The position numbers were made by a program, and so were the translations under genes. This document shows, one piece after another, positions 34,902 to 43,088 of a DNA stretch of 49,949 nt. This DNA comes from Pseudomonas mosselii (GTDB taxonomy: Bacteria; Pseudomonadota; Gammaproteobacteria; Pseudomonadales; Pseudomonadaceae), in contig NZ_VAUO01000019.1 of the NCBI RefSeq assembly GCF_005796105.1, positions 1 through 49,949 on the forward strand, read 5' to 3'. The notes beneath the pieces are model-generated. The model searched no databases. It was not told the DNA's origin and saw only the letters and a program-made list of their open reading frames with translations. Every line of letters starts with the position of its first letter. Position 1 is the first letter of the stretch.

Positions 34902-35852
34902 CTAGCGTTGATTCACTCGATTCGGCGGCACCTCACCGGCAAAACAGGCCTTGAGGTTGTTCAGCACCATGGCGCCCATCTCCAACCGGGTCTGTTCGGT
35001 GGCACTGCCTCGATGTGGCTGTAGGCTGACGTGGTCCAGGTCGCGCAAGGCTGGCGGCACATGCGGCTCATCGACGAATACATCCAGCCCAGCCCCAGCG
35101 ATACGCCGCTCACGCAGCGCCTGCACCAATGCCTCTTCGTCCACCAACTTGCCCCGCGCCACATTCACCAGGTAGCCCTGCGGCCCCAGCGCATCGAGCA
35201 CCTCGGCGTTCACCAGCACCTGGCCGCCATCGGCGGAGGCGGCCAGCACCAGCACGTCCACCGAGCGCGCCAGCGCGATCAGGTCGGGCTCGTAGCGATA
35301 GCCGCTCTCAGGTTGCTCGCGTCGCCCGTTGTAGGCGATGCGCATGTCGAACGCTGCCGCGCGGCGGGCGATGGCCTTGCCCACTTGGCCAAGGCCGACG
35401 ATACCCAGTTCGATACCACTGACCTTGCGCGCCAGCGGCAGGTTGACCGTGCCCCACTGACCGTCGCGCACCAGCCGCTCACCCTCGCCCAGACGGCGCA
35501 AGGTGCTGATGATCAGGCCCATGGCCAGGTCCGCCACATCGGCGGTAAGCACGCCCGGCGTGGTGGTGACCTGGATGCGCCGGCTGGCGGCGTGACGCAG
35601 GTCCACAGCGTCGGTGCCAATGCCGCTGATGGCGATGATTTGCAGTGCTGGTAACTGGTCCATCAATGCGTTGGACAGGCCCTTGGCGCCCCCGGTGACG
35701 ACCGCGCGAATACGCGGGCCGACCTCGGCGAGCAGTCGTTGCGGGTCGTCGTACTGGTACAGCCGATGCACCTGATAAGCGCTGGTCAGTTGCGCATCGA
35801 TGGCGTCGGGTACGGGCTGGGTCAGCAATACGTCGATAGTGGGAAGGGTCAT
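34902..35852 (-). CDS. D-isomer-specific 2-hydroxyacid dehydrogenase
   Basis: This 316-residue NAD(P)H-dependent dehydrogenase is of the GhrB/hydroxypyruvate-reductase group. The Rossmann motif is GIVGLGQVGKAIA near 150. The catalytic Arg lies in VNVARGKLVDEEAL near 230, the Glu in DVFVDEPHVP near 259 and the His in LQPHRGSATEQTR near 281. It reduces a 2-keto acid such as glyoxylate, hydroxypyruvate or 2-ketogluconate. It diverges from a LysR regulator and precedes the gudP-like gene by about 150 bp that include a REP element, so the two may or may not be cotranscribed. Confidence 0.85.
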   Translation of the reverse strand: MTLPTIDVLLTQPVPDAIDAQLTSAYQVHRLYQYDDPQRLLAEVGPRIRAVVTGGAKGLSNALMDQLPALQIIAISGIGTDAVDLRHAASRRIQVTTTPGVLTADVADLAMGLIISTLRRLGEGERLVRDGQWGTVNLPLARKVSGIELGIVGLGQVGKAIARRAAAFDMRIAYNGRREQPESGYRYEPDLIALARSVDVLVLAASADGGQVLVNAEVLDALGPQGYLVNVARGKLVDEEALVQALRERRIAGAGLDVFVDEPHVPPALRDLDHVSLQPHRGSATEQTRLEMGAMVLNNLKACFAGEVPPNRVNQR

Positions 35853-35911
35853 CTCAGGTATCCGGCAGTTCTCAGTTCATGACTCGATCCTAGGCCGGCA
35901 CTCGATACAGG

Positions 35912-35922
35912 TCTAATATAGA
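35912..35922. promoter_or_regulatory. Dyad in the LysR/dehydrogenase divergent promoter
   Basis: TCTAATATAGA is a perfect dyad (TCTA-ATA-TAGA) within a wider TCGAT ... ATCGA pair (35902-35933). It lies between the divergent dehydrogenase and LysR genes, where a LysR regulator normally binds. Confidence 0.45.
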
Positions 35923-35952
35923 TGCCGCATCGAATAATCCAGGAATTGAATC

Positions 35953-36840
35953 GTGGAATTGCACCAGTTGCGTTGTTTCGTGGCCGTGGCCGAAGAGCTG
36001 CATTTCGGCCGTGCTGCCACCCGCCTGCACATGACCCAGCCGCCGCTGAGCCGGCAGATCCAATTGCTCGAACACGCCCTTGGGGTATTGCTGCTCGAAC
36101 GCAACAACCGCCAGGCCCGCCTGACCCTGGCCGGCCAGGCGTTCCTGGAGGATGCCCGACGCATCCTGCAGATCAGCGAATCGGCGCGCCATGCCGCGCG
36201 GCGCATCGCGCATGGCGAGGCGGGCCGCCTGACCCTGGGTTTCACTGCGGTCGGCGCCTACAACATGATCCCGCGCCTGTTGGTGCATGCCGGCAAGACC
36301 CTGCCCGATATCGAGCTGGTGCTCAGCGAGCGGATCTCCAGCACACAGGTGCATGACCTCGAAGCCGGGCTGATCGACGTGGGGTTGGTGCGCCAGGTGC
36401 TGCCCAGCGCGCGGGTGGAATACCTGCCGGTGCACCGCGAGCCGTTCCTTGCGGCATTGCCCGCCGGTCACGTGCTGAGCGCCCGCGAACGGCTGCGGCC
36501 GGTGGACTTTCATGAACAGCCGTTCGTGATGTACAGCGCCAATGAAGGCCGCTACTTCCACGACCGTATCGCCAACCTGTTCGCCCGGCATCAGGTGCAA
36601 CCGCGCTACCTGCATCAACTGGGGCAGACGCACTCGATTCTGGGGCTGGTGAATGTCGGGCTGGGTTGTGCGGTGGTGCCGGCTTCGGCGCAGGCGCTAC
36701 ACATGCAGCAGGTGGTGTTCAGGACGCTGGCCGGGACGGACCAGGAAGCGGAGATTTTCCTGGCATTTTGCCCAGACAACCCCAACCCGGTGCTGGGAGC
36801 GTTCGTCTCGATGGCACGGGCGTTCTTCGAGGCAGGATAA
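35953..36840 (+). CDS. LysR-family transcriptional regulator
   Basis: This 295-residue regulator has the LysR N-terminal winged helix (MELHQLRCFVAVAEELHFGRAATRLHMTQPPLSRQIQLLE) and a periplasmic-binding-like effector domain from about 90. It diverges from the 2-hydroxyacid dehydrogenase gene, which is the usual arrangement for a LysR regulator and its target. The effector is unknown; a sugar acid or keto acid would fit the setting. A long REP repeat follows directly after its stop. Confidence 0.9.
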   Translation: MELHQLRCFVAVAEELHFGRAATRLHMTQPPLSRQIQLLEHALGVLLLERNNRQARLTLAGQAFLEDARRILQISESARHAARRIAHGEAGRLTLGFTAVGAYNMIPRLLVHAGKTLPDIELVLSERISSTQVHDLEAGLIDVGLVRQVLPSARVEYLPVHREPFLAALPAGHVLSARERLRPVDFHEQPFVMYSANEGRYFHDRIANLFARHQVQPRYLHQLGQTHSILGLVNVGLGCAVVPASAQALHMQQVVFRTLAGTDQEAEIFLAFCPDNPNPVLGAFVSMARAFFEAG

Positions 36841-36855
36841 GCAATACACAGTCGT

Positions 36856-37106
36856 TGTAGGAGATCACCCAGCCCTTTGGGCTGCGCTGTCGCGCAGAGA
36901 ACTGATTTCGCAAGCGCTCCGCGTACCCTGTGGGAGCGGCGGTTCGGCGCCCCGACTTGCCCGCGAAGCAGGCGACTCGGTGGATGGCACCGGCTTTGCC
37001 GGTGTTCGCGGGCAAGCCCGCTCCCACAGATTCCTTCTAAATCAACAAGTTATGTGTAGTTCTATGAGAGCGGCCTCGTGCCGCGAAAGGGCTGCGCAGC
37101 AGCCCC
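36856..37106 (+). repeat. Long REP-containing repeat, copy 2
   Basis: Same orientation and almost the same sequence as the copy at 30149, including the GTAGGAGATCACCCAGCCC start and the TAAATCAACAAGTTATGTG tail. It sits between the LysR gene and gudD. A further REP-like hairpin follows at about 37133-37180. Confidence 0.85.
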
Positions 37107-37184
37107 CGGCAATCTCGCATGATGCCAGGATCCTGGGGCTGCTGCGCAGCCCGCCGCGACACAAGGCCGCTCCTACAGGTCTGC

Positions 37185-38540
37185 TCAGCGCACCAGGCAA
37201 GGCTTCTTGTTATCGAACGTCCAACCCGGAATCAGGAACTGCATCGCCACGCTGTCATCGCGCGCGCCCAGCCCCATGTTGCGGTAGCACTCATGCGCCT
37301 TGGCCAGTTGGTCCTCATCCAGCTCGACCCCCAGCCCCGGCCGCTGCGGCACGCGCACGTGGCCGTCGACGATACGCAGCGGGTCGCGGGTCAGGCGCTG
37401 GCCGTCCTGCCAGATCCAGTGGGTGTCGATGGCGGTGATCTCGCCCGGCGCCGCAGCAGCCACCTGGGTGAACATCGCCAGCGAAATGTCGAAGTGGTTG
37501 TTCGAATGCGAACCCCAGGTCAAGCCCCAGTCGTTGCACATCTGCGCCACCCGCACCGACCCCTGCAAGGTCCAGAAGTGCGGGTCAGCCAGCGGGATGT
37601 CCACCGACTGCAACTGGATTGCATGGCCCATCTGCCGCCAGTCGGTGGCGATCATGTTGGTGGCAGTCGGCAGGCCGGTGGCACGGCGGAACTCGGCCAT
37701 CACTTCACGCCCCGAATAGCCGTTCTCGGCGCCACATGGATCTTCGGCATAGGCCAGGACAGCATGCTTGTCGCGGCACAGGGCGATGGCCTCTTTCAGC
37801 GACCAGGCCCCATTGGGATCGAGGGTGATGCGCGCCTCGGGGAAGCGCTCGGCCAGCGCAGTCACCGCCTCCATTTCCTCTTCACCGCGCAGCACGCCGC
37901 CCTTGAGCTTGAAGTCGCTGAAGCCATAACGCTGCTTGGCCGCCTCGGCCAGGCGCACCACCGCCTCGGGGGTCAGGGCCTTTTCGTGGCGCAGGCGGAA
38001 CCAGTCATCGTCCGCGTCCGCTTCATTGCGATAGGCCAGGTTGGTCTGCTGACGGTCGCCGATGTAGAACAGGTAACCGAGCATCTTCACCGCGTCGCGC
38101 TGCTGACCTTCGCCCAACAGCGCCGCCATGGGCACGTTCAGGTGCTGGCCGAGCAGGTCGAGCAGGGCCGATTCGATGGCGGTCACCGCGTGCACGGTGA
38201 TGCGCAGGTCGAAGGTCTGCAGGCCACGCCCGGCCGAGTCGCGATTGGCGAAGGTCTGGCGCATGGCGTTGAGCACGCGCTGGTAGTGGCCGATCGGCTG
38301 GCCGACCACCAGGCTGCGGGCGTCTTCGAGGGTCTGGCGGATCTTTTCGCCGCCCGGCACCTCGCCAAGACCGGTGTTGCCGGCACTGTCGCGCAGCACC
38401 ACGACGTTACGCGTGAAGTACGGGCCATGCGCTCCACTGAGGTTGAGCAGCATGCTGTCGTGGCCGGCCACCGGGATCACCCGCAGGTCGGTGACCACCG
38501 GGGTTGAGGCGTGAACGCTGGGGGTTGTCTGCATGTTCAT
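37185..38540 (-). CDS. gudD: D-glucarate dehydratase
   Basis: This 451-residue enolase-superfamily enzyme converts D-glucarate (and L-idarate) to 5-keto-4-deoxy-D-glucarate, the first step of glucarate breakdown. It follows E. coli GudD along its whole length: VIPVAGHDSMLLNLSGAHGP near the start, FKLKGG near 207 (catalytic Lys pair), LDPNGAW, EDPCG and ATNMIATDWRQMGH (metal ligands and Asn), and SHSNNHFD near 338 with the catalytic His. Length is normal. It lies 19 bp behind the MFS gene and forms a two-gene operon with it. KdgD-type downstream enzymes are not in this window. Confidence 0.96.
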   Translation of the reverse strand: MNMQTTPSVHASTPVVTDLRVIPVAGHDSMLLNLSGAHGPYFTRNVVVLRDSAGNTGLGEVPGGEKIRQTLEDARSLVVGQPIGHYQRVLNAMRQTFANRDSAGRGLQTFDLRITVHAVTAIESALLDLLGQHLNVPMAALLGEGQQRDAVKMLGYLFYIGDRQQTNLAYRNEADADDDWFRLRHEKALTPEAVVRLAEAAKQRYGFSDFKLKGGVLRGEEEMEAVTALAERFPEARITLDPNGAWSLKEAIALCRDKHAVLAYAEDPCGAENGYSGREVMAEFRRATGLPTATNMIATDWRQMGHAIQLQSVDIPLADPHFWTLQGSVRVAQMCNDWGLTWGSHSNNHFDISLAMFTQVAAAAPGEITAIDTHWIWQDGQRLTRDPLRIVDGHVRVPQRPGLGVELDEDQLAKAHECYRNMGLGARDDSVAMQFLIPGWTFDNKKPCLVR

Positions 38541-38559
38541 GATTGTTGTCTCGCAGTCA

Positions 38560-39912
38560 TCAGTGGGTCTGGCCCAAGGCCGAGGTGGCCTTGAGGTCGG
38601 AAGCAGGCGCGCTTTTGGGGCGGGTGCGCACGAAGAACACCGCGATTGCCGCCAGCACCGAGGTCACTGCCAGGCCGTACAGGCCGCCCTGGATCGAACC
38701 GGTCTGCTGTTCGAGCAAGCCGAAGGTGGTGGGGGCGACGAAACCGCCGAGGTTGCCGATGGAGTTGATCAACGCAATCACCGCAGCCGCGATGCGCGCA
38801 TCCAGGTAGCCCTGCGGAATCGGCCAGAACAGCGACGAGGCCGACTTGAAGCCGATGGCAGCGAAGCACACGGCGACGAAGGCGAACACCGGCCCGCCCG
38901 TGGTGGACATGAACATGCCGATCGCCGCGACCACCAGCGCACCGGCCACCCAGGCCTGCTGGAATTTCCAGCGTGCCGAACCGGCCGCGAAGGCATACAT
39001 GGCGATGATCGAGATCAGCCACGGGATCGAGTTGAAGAAGCCCACCTGCAAGTCGCTCAGGTCGCCCATGCGCTTGATGATGCTCGGCAGCCAGAAGGTG
39101 GCGGCGTAGATGGTCAGTTGAATGCAGAAGTAGATCAGGCAGAACAGCAGGATCTGGCGGTCCTTGAGCAGGCTCCAGGACGACACTTTGACCGCCCCCA
39201 CCGCTTCGCGCTCACGCTGTTCGCGGTCGATGGTCGCGACCAGCGCGTCCTGCTCGGCCTGGGTCAGCCACTTGGCGTCCTGCGGCTTGGAGTCGAGCCA
39301 GAAGAACACGAAGAAGCACAGCACCACCGAGGCCATGCCTTCGACGAACAGCATCCACTGCCAGCCGTGCAGGCCCATGCCCTGGATCTGCATCAGCGCC
39401 CCGGCCAGCGGCCCGGAAATCAGCGAGGCCACGGCCGAACCGCTAAGGAAGATGGCGATTGCCTTGCCACGCTCAGCACCAGGCAGCCAGCGGGTGAAGT
39501 AGTAGATCACACCGGGGAAGAAGCCGGCCTCAGCAACGCCGAGCAGGAAGCGCAGCACATAGAACTGGGTTTCGTTCTGCACGAAAGCCATGGCGGTAGC
39601 CACCAAGCCCCAGGTGAACATGATGCGGGTCAGCCACAGACGCGCACCGACGCGCTGCAAGAGCATGTTCGAGGGCACTTCGAACAGCGCGTAACCGATG
39701 AAGAACAAGCCAGCGCCAAAACCGTAGGCGGCCGCGCTGATGCCCAGGTCGCTTTCCAGGTGCGGGCGCACGAAGCCGATATTGACGCGGTCGAGGTAGT
39801 TGACGATGAACATGATGACGAACAGCGGCAGGACATGCCGCTTGACCTTGGCCACCGCGCTGGCAAGCGCGTCGCCGTCGGTCCGGGTAGACGGATCGAG
39901 GGTGTCGTTCAC
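38560..39912 (-). CDS. MFS transporter cotranscribed with gudD
   Basis: This 450-residue anion:cation symporter-family transporter has 12 predicted helices. NYLDRVNIGFVRPHLESDLG in helix 1 and GVAEAGFFPGVIYYFTRWLP near 125 match the tartrate/phthalate/hexuronate-type branch more than GudP. The start is set at GTG 39912 because GGGAG lies 8 bases upstream; the longer frame to 40008 would cover the putative operator. It comes first in the operon with gudD, so import of glucarate or a related aldarate is likely. The promoter region holds a TTGTAYGACAA site matching one before the divergent GntR gene. Confidence 0.8.
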   Translation of the reverse strand: MNDTLDPSTRTDGDALASAVAKVKRHVLPLFVIMFIVNYLDRVNIGFVRPHLESDLGISAAAYGFGAGLFFIGYALFEVPSNMLLQRVGARLWLTRIMFTWGLVATAMAFVQNETQFYVLRFLLGVAEAGFFPGVIYYFTRWLPGAERGKAIAIFLSGSAVASLISGPLAGALMQIQGMGLHGWQWMLFVEGMASVVLCFFVFFWLDSKPQDAKWLTQAEQDALVATIDREQREREAVGAVKVSSWSLLKDRQILLFCLIYFCIQLTIYAATFWLPSIIKRMGDLSDLQVGFFNSIPWLISIIAMYAFAAGSARWKFQQAWVAGALVVAAIGMFMSTTGGPVFAFVAVCFAAIGFKSASSLFWPIPQGYLDARIAAAVIALINSIGNLGGFVAPTTFGLLEQQTGSIQGGLYGLAVTSVLAAIAVFFVRTRPKSAPASDLKATSALGQTH

Positions 39913-39991
39913 AGGTGGATCTCCCACTAATTGTTTTTGTGCGGGTCGGTTGTCTGACAGGGCAGTGGGACAGAGCATAGGCTTGCCGAAG

Positions 39992-40002
39992 TTGTACGAC
40001 AA
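39992..40002. promoter_or_regulatory. GntR/FCD operator, gudD-operon site
   Basis: TTGTACGACAA (TTGT-N3-ACAA) lies about 80 bp upstream of the MFS start. The reverse of the second site reads TTGTATGACAA, so both match TTGTAYGACAA. TTGT-N3-ACAA cores are typical of FadR-subfamily GntR regulators. Confidence 0.65.
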
Positions 40003-40136
40003 GAGCATAAATGTCGGCTAAAAGACAAAATACAAGCTTATAAAACGCTAAAAATACGCGATATTCACGACAACAAGCAGACCAACATATCTAGCCGCAT
40101 GGAAAAAACCGGCAAAAAAAACTTTTATGAACTAAC

Positions 40137-40147
40137 TTGTCATACAA
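40137..40147. promoter_or_regulatory. GntR/FCD operator, autoregulatory site
   Basis: TTGTCATACAA, reverse TTGTATGACAA, lies within a longer ACTTGT-CAT-ACAAGT dyad (40135-40149), 23 bp before the GntR start. It would block that gene's own promoter. Confidence 0.65.
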
Positions 40148-40169
40148 GTACAAATCGCAGAGAACCCGC

Positions 40170-40868
40170 ATGACCGAGCCTACCCGCAAGCGCAGCCACA
40201 GCCGCGCGCACGATCTGGTCTCCAGCCTGACCCAGCAGATCTTGTTGGGCACCTTCCAGGCCGGTGATCGCCTGCCCTCGGAAAACACCTTGGTGCGCGA
40301 ACATGGCGTGAGTCGCACCGTGGTCCGCGAGGCGCTGTCCAAGTTGCAGGCTTCGGGTTTGGTTGAGCCGCGCCACGGCATCGGCACTTTCGTGATCGAA
40401 CGCCAGACCCAGGCCGGGCTGAGGGTGGGTGCTGAAAACGCGGCGAGCGTGCGCGAGTTGCTGGAGCTGCGTATCGGCCTGGAAGGCCAGGCGGCTGCGC
40501 TGGCGGCGGTACGTCGCAGCGACGATCACCTGGCACGCATGCGCCAGGCATTGGACGACTATCAGGACCTGGCCGCCGCAGGCGACAGCTGCATCGAAGC
40601 CGACCGGCGCTTTCACCTGCTAATCGCAGAGGCCACCGGTAATCTGTATTTCAGTGAAATGATGGGCCAGCTCGGCAACGGCCTGATCCCACGCAACCGC
40701 CTGGCCCTGGCCGAGCGCAGCGGCGCCAGGCTGGCCCGGCAGGCGTACCTGGCCAACCTGGAGCACGAGGCGATCCTCAACGCCATCCGTCGCCAGGACC
40801 CGGATGCCGCCCGCGCAGCGATCTGCCTGCACCTGTCGAACAGCCGCGACCGTTTGGTACCCGACTGA
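40170..40868 (+). CDS. GntR-family (FadR/FCD) regulator of the gudD operon
   Basis: This 232-residue regulator has an N-terminal GntR winged helix (about 12-75: AGDRLPSENTLVREHGVSRTVVREAL) and a C-terminal all-helical FCD ligand domain with the metal-type Asp and His positions (FHLLIAEATGN, NLEHEAIL). FCD proteins usually sense a sugar acid or carboxylate. ATG at 40170 is used; an in-frame ATG at 40137 would run through the operator. It diverges from the MFS-gudD operon, which it most likely represses until glucarate or a product is present. Confidence 0.85.
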   Translation: MTEPTRKRSHSRAHDLVSSLTQQILLGTFQAGDRLPSENTLVREHGVSRTVVREALSKLQASGLVEPRHGIGTFVIERQTQAGLRVGAENAASVRELLELRIGLEGQAAALAAVRRSDDHLARMRQALDDYQDLAAAGDSCIEADRRFHLLIAEATGNLYFSEMMGQLGNGLIPRNRLALAERSGARLARQAYLANLEHEAILNAIRRQDPDAARAAICLHLSNSRDRLVPD

Positions 40869-40899
40869 GCCCCCGCCAACACGCCCCCCTGTAGGAGCA

Positions 40900-40994
40900 G
40901 CCTTGTGTCGCGAAAGGGCCGCAAAGCGGCCCCAGGATTTGTGTGTCATGCAAGATCGAGGGGGCCGCTGCGCGGCCCTTTCGCGACACAAGGC
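40900..40994. repeat. Long inverted repeat of REP type
   Basis: Two exact 23-bp arms (40900-40922 and 40972-40994), starting GCCTTGTGTCGCG, flank a 49-bp centre that contains further GGCCGC palindromes. It follows the GntR gene and could act as a bidirectional terminator. Confidence 0.75.
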
Positions 40995-41212
40995 CGCTCT
41001 CATAGAACTACACATAACTTTTTGATTTAGAAGGAATCTGTGGGAGCGGGCTTGCCCGCGAACACCGGCAAAGCCGGTGCCATACACCGAGTCGCCTGCT
41101 TCGCGGTGGTCCGGCACTCCGGCAAGCCCGCTCCCACAGGGTACGCGGAGCGCTTGCGAAATCAGTTCTCTGCGCGACAGCGCAGCCCAAAGGGCTGGGT
41201 GATCTCCTACAG
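40959..41212 (-). repeat. Long REP-containing repeat, copy 3 (inverted)
   Basis: This is the reverse-orientation copy of the repeats at 30149 and 36856, ending CTCCTAC at 41210 (start of the unit on the minus strand). Its left part overlaps the 40900-40994 inverted repeat. The inner REP differs slightly (GGTCCGGCACTCCGGCAAGC). Confidence 0.85.
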
Positions 41213-41268
41213 GGCTCCGGCGTTCGTGAAAGACACGCAAATCCCCTGGCCGCACTGCCAGCAGACAG

Positions 41269-42030
41269 TCACGCCAACGCCCGATCCACCAGCACTTGCA
41301 AACGCCCCTGCGAACAACGCTCCACCCGCGCCTCGACGCCATACACCTCGGCCAGCAACCCAGGCACCAGCACCTGCTCCGGCGCCCCACTGGCGACCAC
41401 CCTCCCCTTGCTCAGCACCACCAGCCAGTCAGCTTGGCTGGCCGCCAGGTTGATATCGTGCAAGACCGCCACCGCCAGCAACCGGTGGGCCAAGGCACGC
41501 TCGCGCACGGCATCCATCACCCGCAGTTGATAGTGCAGGTCCAGCGCGCTGGTGGGCTCGTCCAGCAGCAGCACCCGCGGATTACGCGCCAGCAACTGGG
41601 CCAATGCCACCAACTGGCGCTGCCCACCCGACAGGCTCCCCAACGGCTGCTCGGCCAAGTGCTCGATACCCAGCCGCCGCAGTGCCTCGAAGGCAACACC
41701 CAAGGGGTTGTCCACACCCGCCACGCGCAGCCCGACGATGATGCTTTCCAGCACGCCGAGGGCAAGGCCCGGCGGTAATTGCTGGGGCATGTAGGCCAGG
41801 CGCCGGGAGCGCTCGGCAAAGCCCAGCCGGGTGACATCCTCGCCATCCAGGGTCACGCTGCCGTGCATGCGCTCAAGCCCCGCCAACGCACGCAGCAAGG
41901 TCGACTTGCCAGCACCGTTGGGGCCCACCAGCGCCACCAGGCTGCCGGCCGGCAAGCTCGGCAGGCTCACCTCATGAATGATCCGCCGCTTGCCATAGGC
42001 CACCGACAGTCGCTCGATCAACAGGCTCAC
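41269..42030 (-). CDS. ABC transporter ATP-binding protein (FecE/BtuD type)
   Basis: This 253-residue ATPase drives uptake through the permease beside it. Walker A is GPNGAGKST near 36, the signature LSGGQRQLVALAQLL near 133, Walker B LLLDEPTSALD near 153 and the H-loop VLHDIN near 190. Sequence is of the iron-siderophore/haem/cobalamin importer branch. It overlaps the permease stop by 4 bp and is the last gene of a three-gene operon. Confidence 0.92.
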   Translation of the reverse strand: MSLLIERLSVAYGKRRIIHEVSLPSLPAGSLVALVGPNGAGKSTLLRALAGLERMHGSVTLDGEDVTRLGFAERSRRLAYMPQQLPPGLALGVLESIIVGLRVAGVDNPLGVAFEALRRLGIEHLAEQPLGSLSGGQRQLVALAQLLARNPRVLLLDEPTSALDLHYQLRVMDAVRERALAHRLLAVAVLHDINLAASQADWLVVLSKGRVVASGAPEQVLVPGLLAEVYGVEARVERCSQGRLQVLVDRALA

Positions 42031-43088
42031 AGGTTTCTCCCCCGACGGAACACCAGCACCACGAACACCGGCACGCCGACCAACGCGGTGACGATTCCCA
42101 CCGGTACGATCACCCCAGGCAGGATCAACTTGCTGGCAATCGACGACAACGACAGCAGCAACGCGCCGACCAAGGCGCTGGCCGGCAACAGGAAGCGCTG
42201 GTCCTCACCCACCAGCAGGCGCGCGATATGCGGACCAACCAGGCCGACGAAGCCAATGGTGCCGACAAACGCTACCGCCGTGGCCGACAGCAGGCTGATA
42301 CGCAGCAGCGAAGCCAGGCGCAAGCGCCGGGTGTCCACGCCAAAACTGCGCGCCCGCTCCTCGCCCATGCGCAGCAAGGTCATCGCCGGCGCAGCGCGCA
42401 GCGAGAAAGGCAACAGCAACGCCAGCACGCAAGCCAGAATCGTCAGCTTGTTCCAATCTGCCCGGGCCAGGCTGCCCAAGGTCCAGAACACCAACTGTTG
42501 CAGCACATCCTCGGTGGCCAGCAGTTGCAACAACGACACTGCCGCGTTGCAACTGAACACCAGGGCGATGCCGAACAACACCAGGCTTTCCACACCTGCC
42601 CCGCGCAAACGCGCCATGGCCTGCAACAGCACCACCGACAGGCAGGCGAACGCAAACGCCATCACCGTCACCTGCACGCTTGGCGCCAGCCACGCCAAAC
42701 CCAACGGATAGGCGATGGCCAACGACGCGCCCAGCGCCGCCGCCGACGACACCCCAAGGGTGAACGGGCTGGCAAGGGGATTGTCGAGGATCGCCTGCAT
42801 CTCGGCGCCAGCCAGGGCCAGCGCAGCGCCCACCAGCACCGCCATCAGCGCATAGGGCAGGCGCACGTTCCAGATGATCACCCGCTCGGTAGCACTCAGC
42901 GCCGAGGGATCGAACACGCCATGCAGCAATTGGCCAAGCCCCATGCCCGAGGCACCGCTGGCCAGGTCGCCGAGCACCGACAGCAGCAACGCCGCCGCCA
43001 GCCCCATGACCAACAGCGCACGGCGCCACAGCAGGCGCCGGTAGCGCCAGGCAGCGACGGCGGCGCCGTCCTGAACCAGGGCGGTCAC
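42027..43088 (-). CDS. FecCD-family ABC permease
   Basis: This 353-residue inner-membrane permease has about ten predicted helices. Family hallmarks are GAALALAGAEMQAILDNPLASPFTLGVSSAAALGA near 80-115 and GFVGLVGPHIARLLVG near 275, the contact loop for the ATPase. Such permeases carry ferric siderophores, haem or vitamin B12. It overlaps both neighbours by 4 bp. Confidence 0.93.
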   Translation of the reverse strand: MTALVQDGAAVAAWRYRRLLWRRALLVMGLAAALLLSVLGDLASGASGMGLGQLLHGVFDPSALSATERVIIWNVRLPYALMAVLVGAALALAGAEMQAILDNPLASPFTLGVSSAAALGASLAIAYPLGLAWLAPSVQVTVMAFAFACLSVVLLQAMARLRGAGVESLVLFGIALVFSCNAAVSLLQLLATEDVLQQLVFWTLGSLARADWNKLTILACVLALLLPFSLRAAPAMTLLRMGEERARSFGVDTRRLRLASLLRISLLSATAVAFVGTIGFVGLVGPHIARLLVGEDQRFLLPASALVGALLLSLSSIASKLILPGVIVPVGIVTALVGVPVFVVLVFRRGRNL

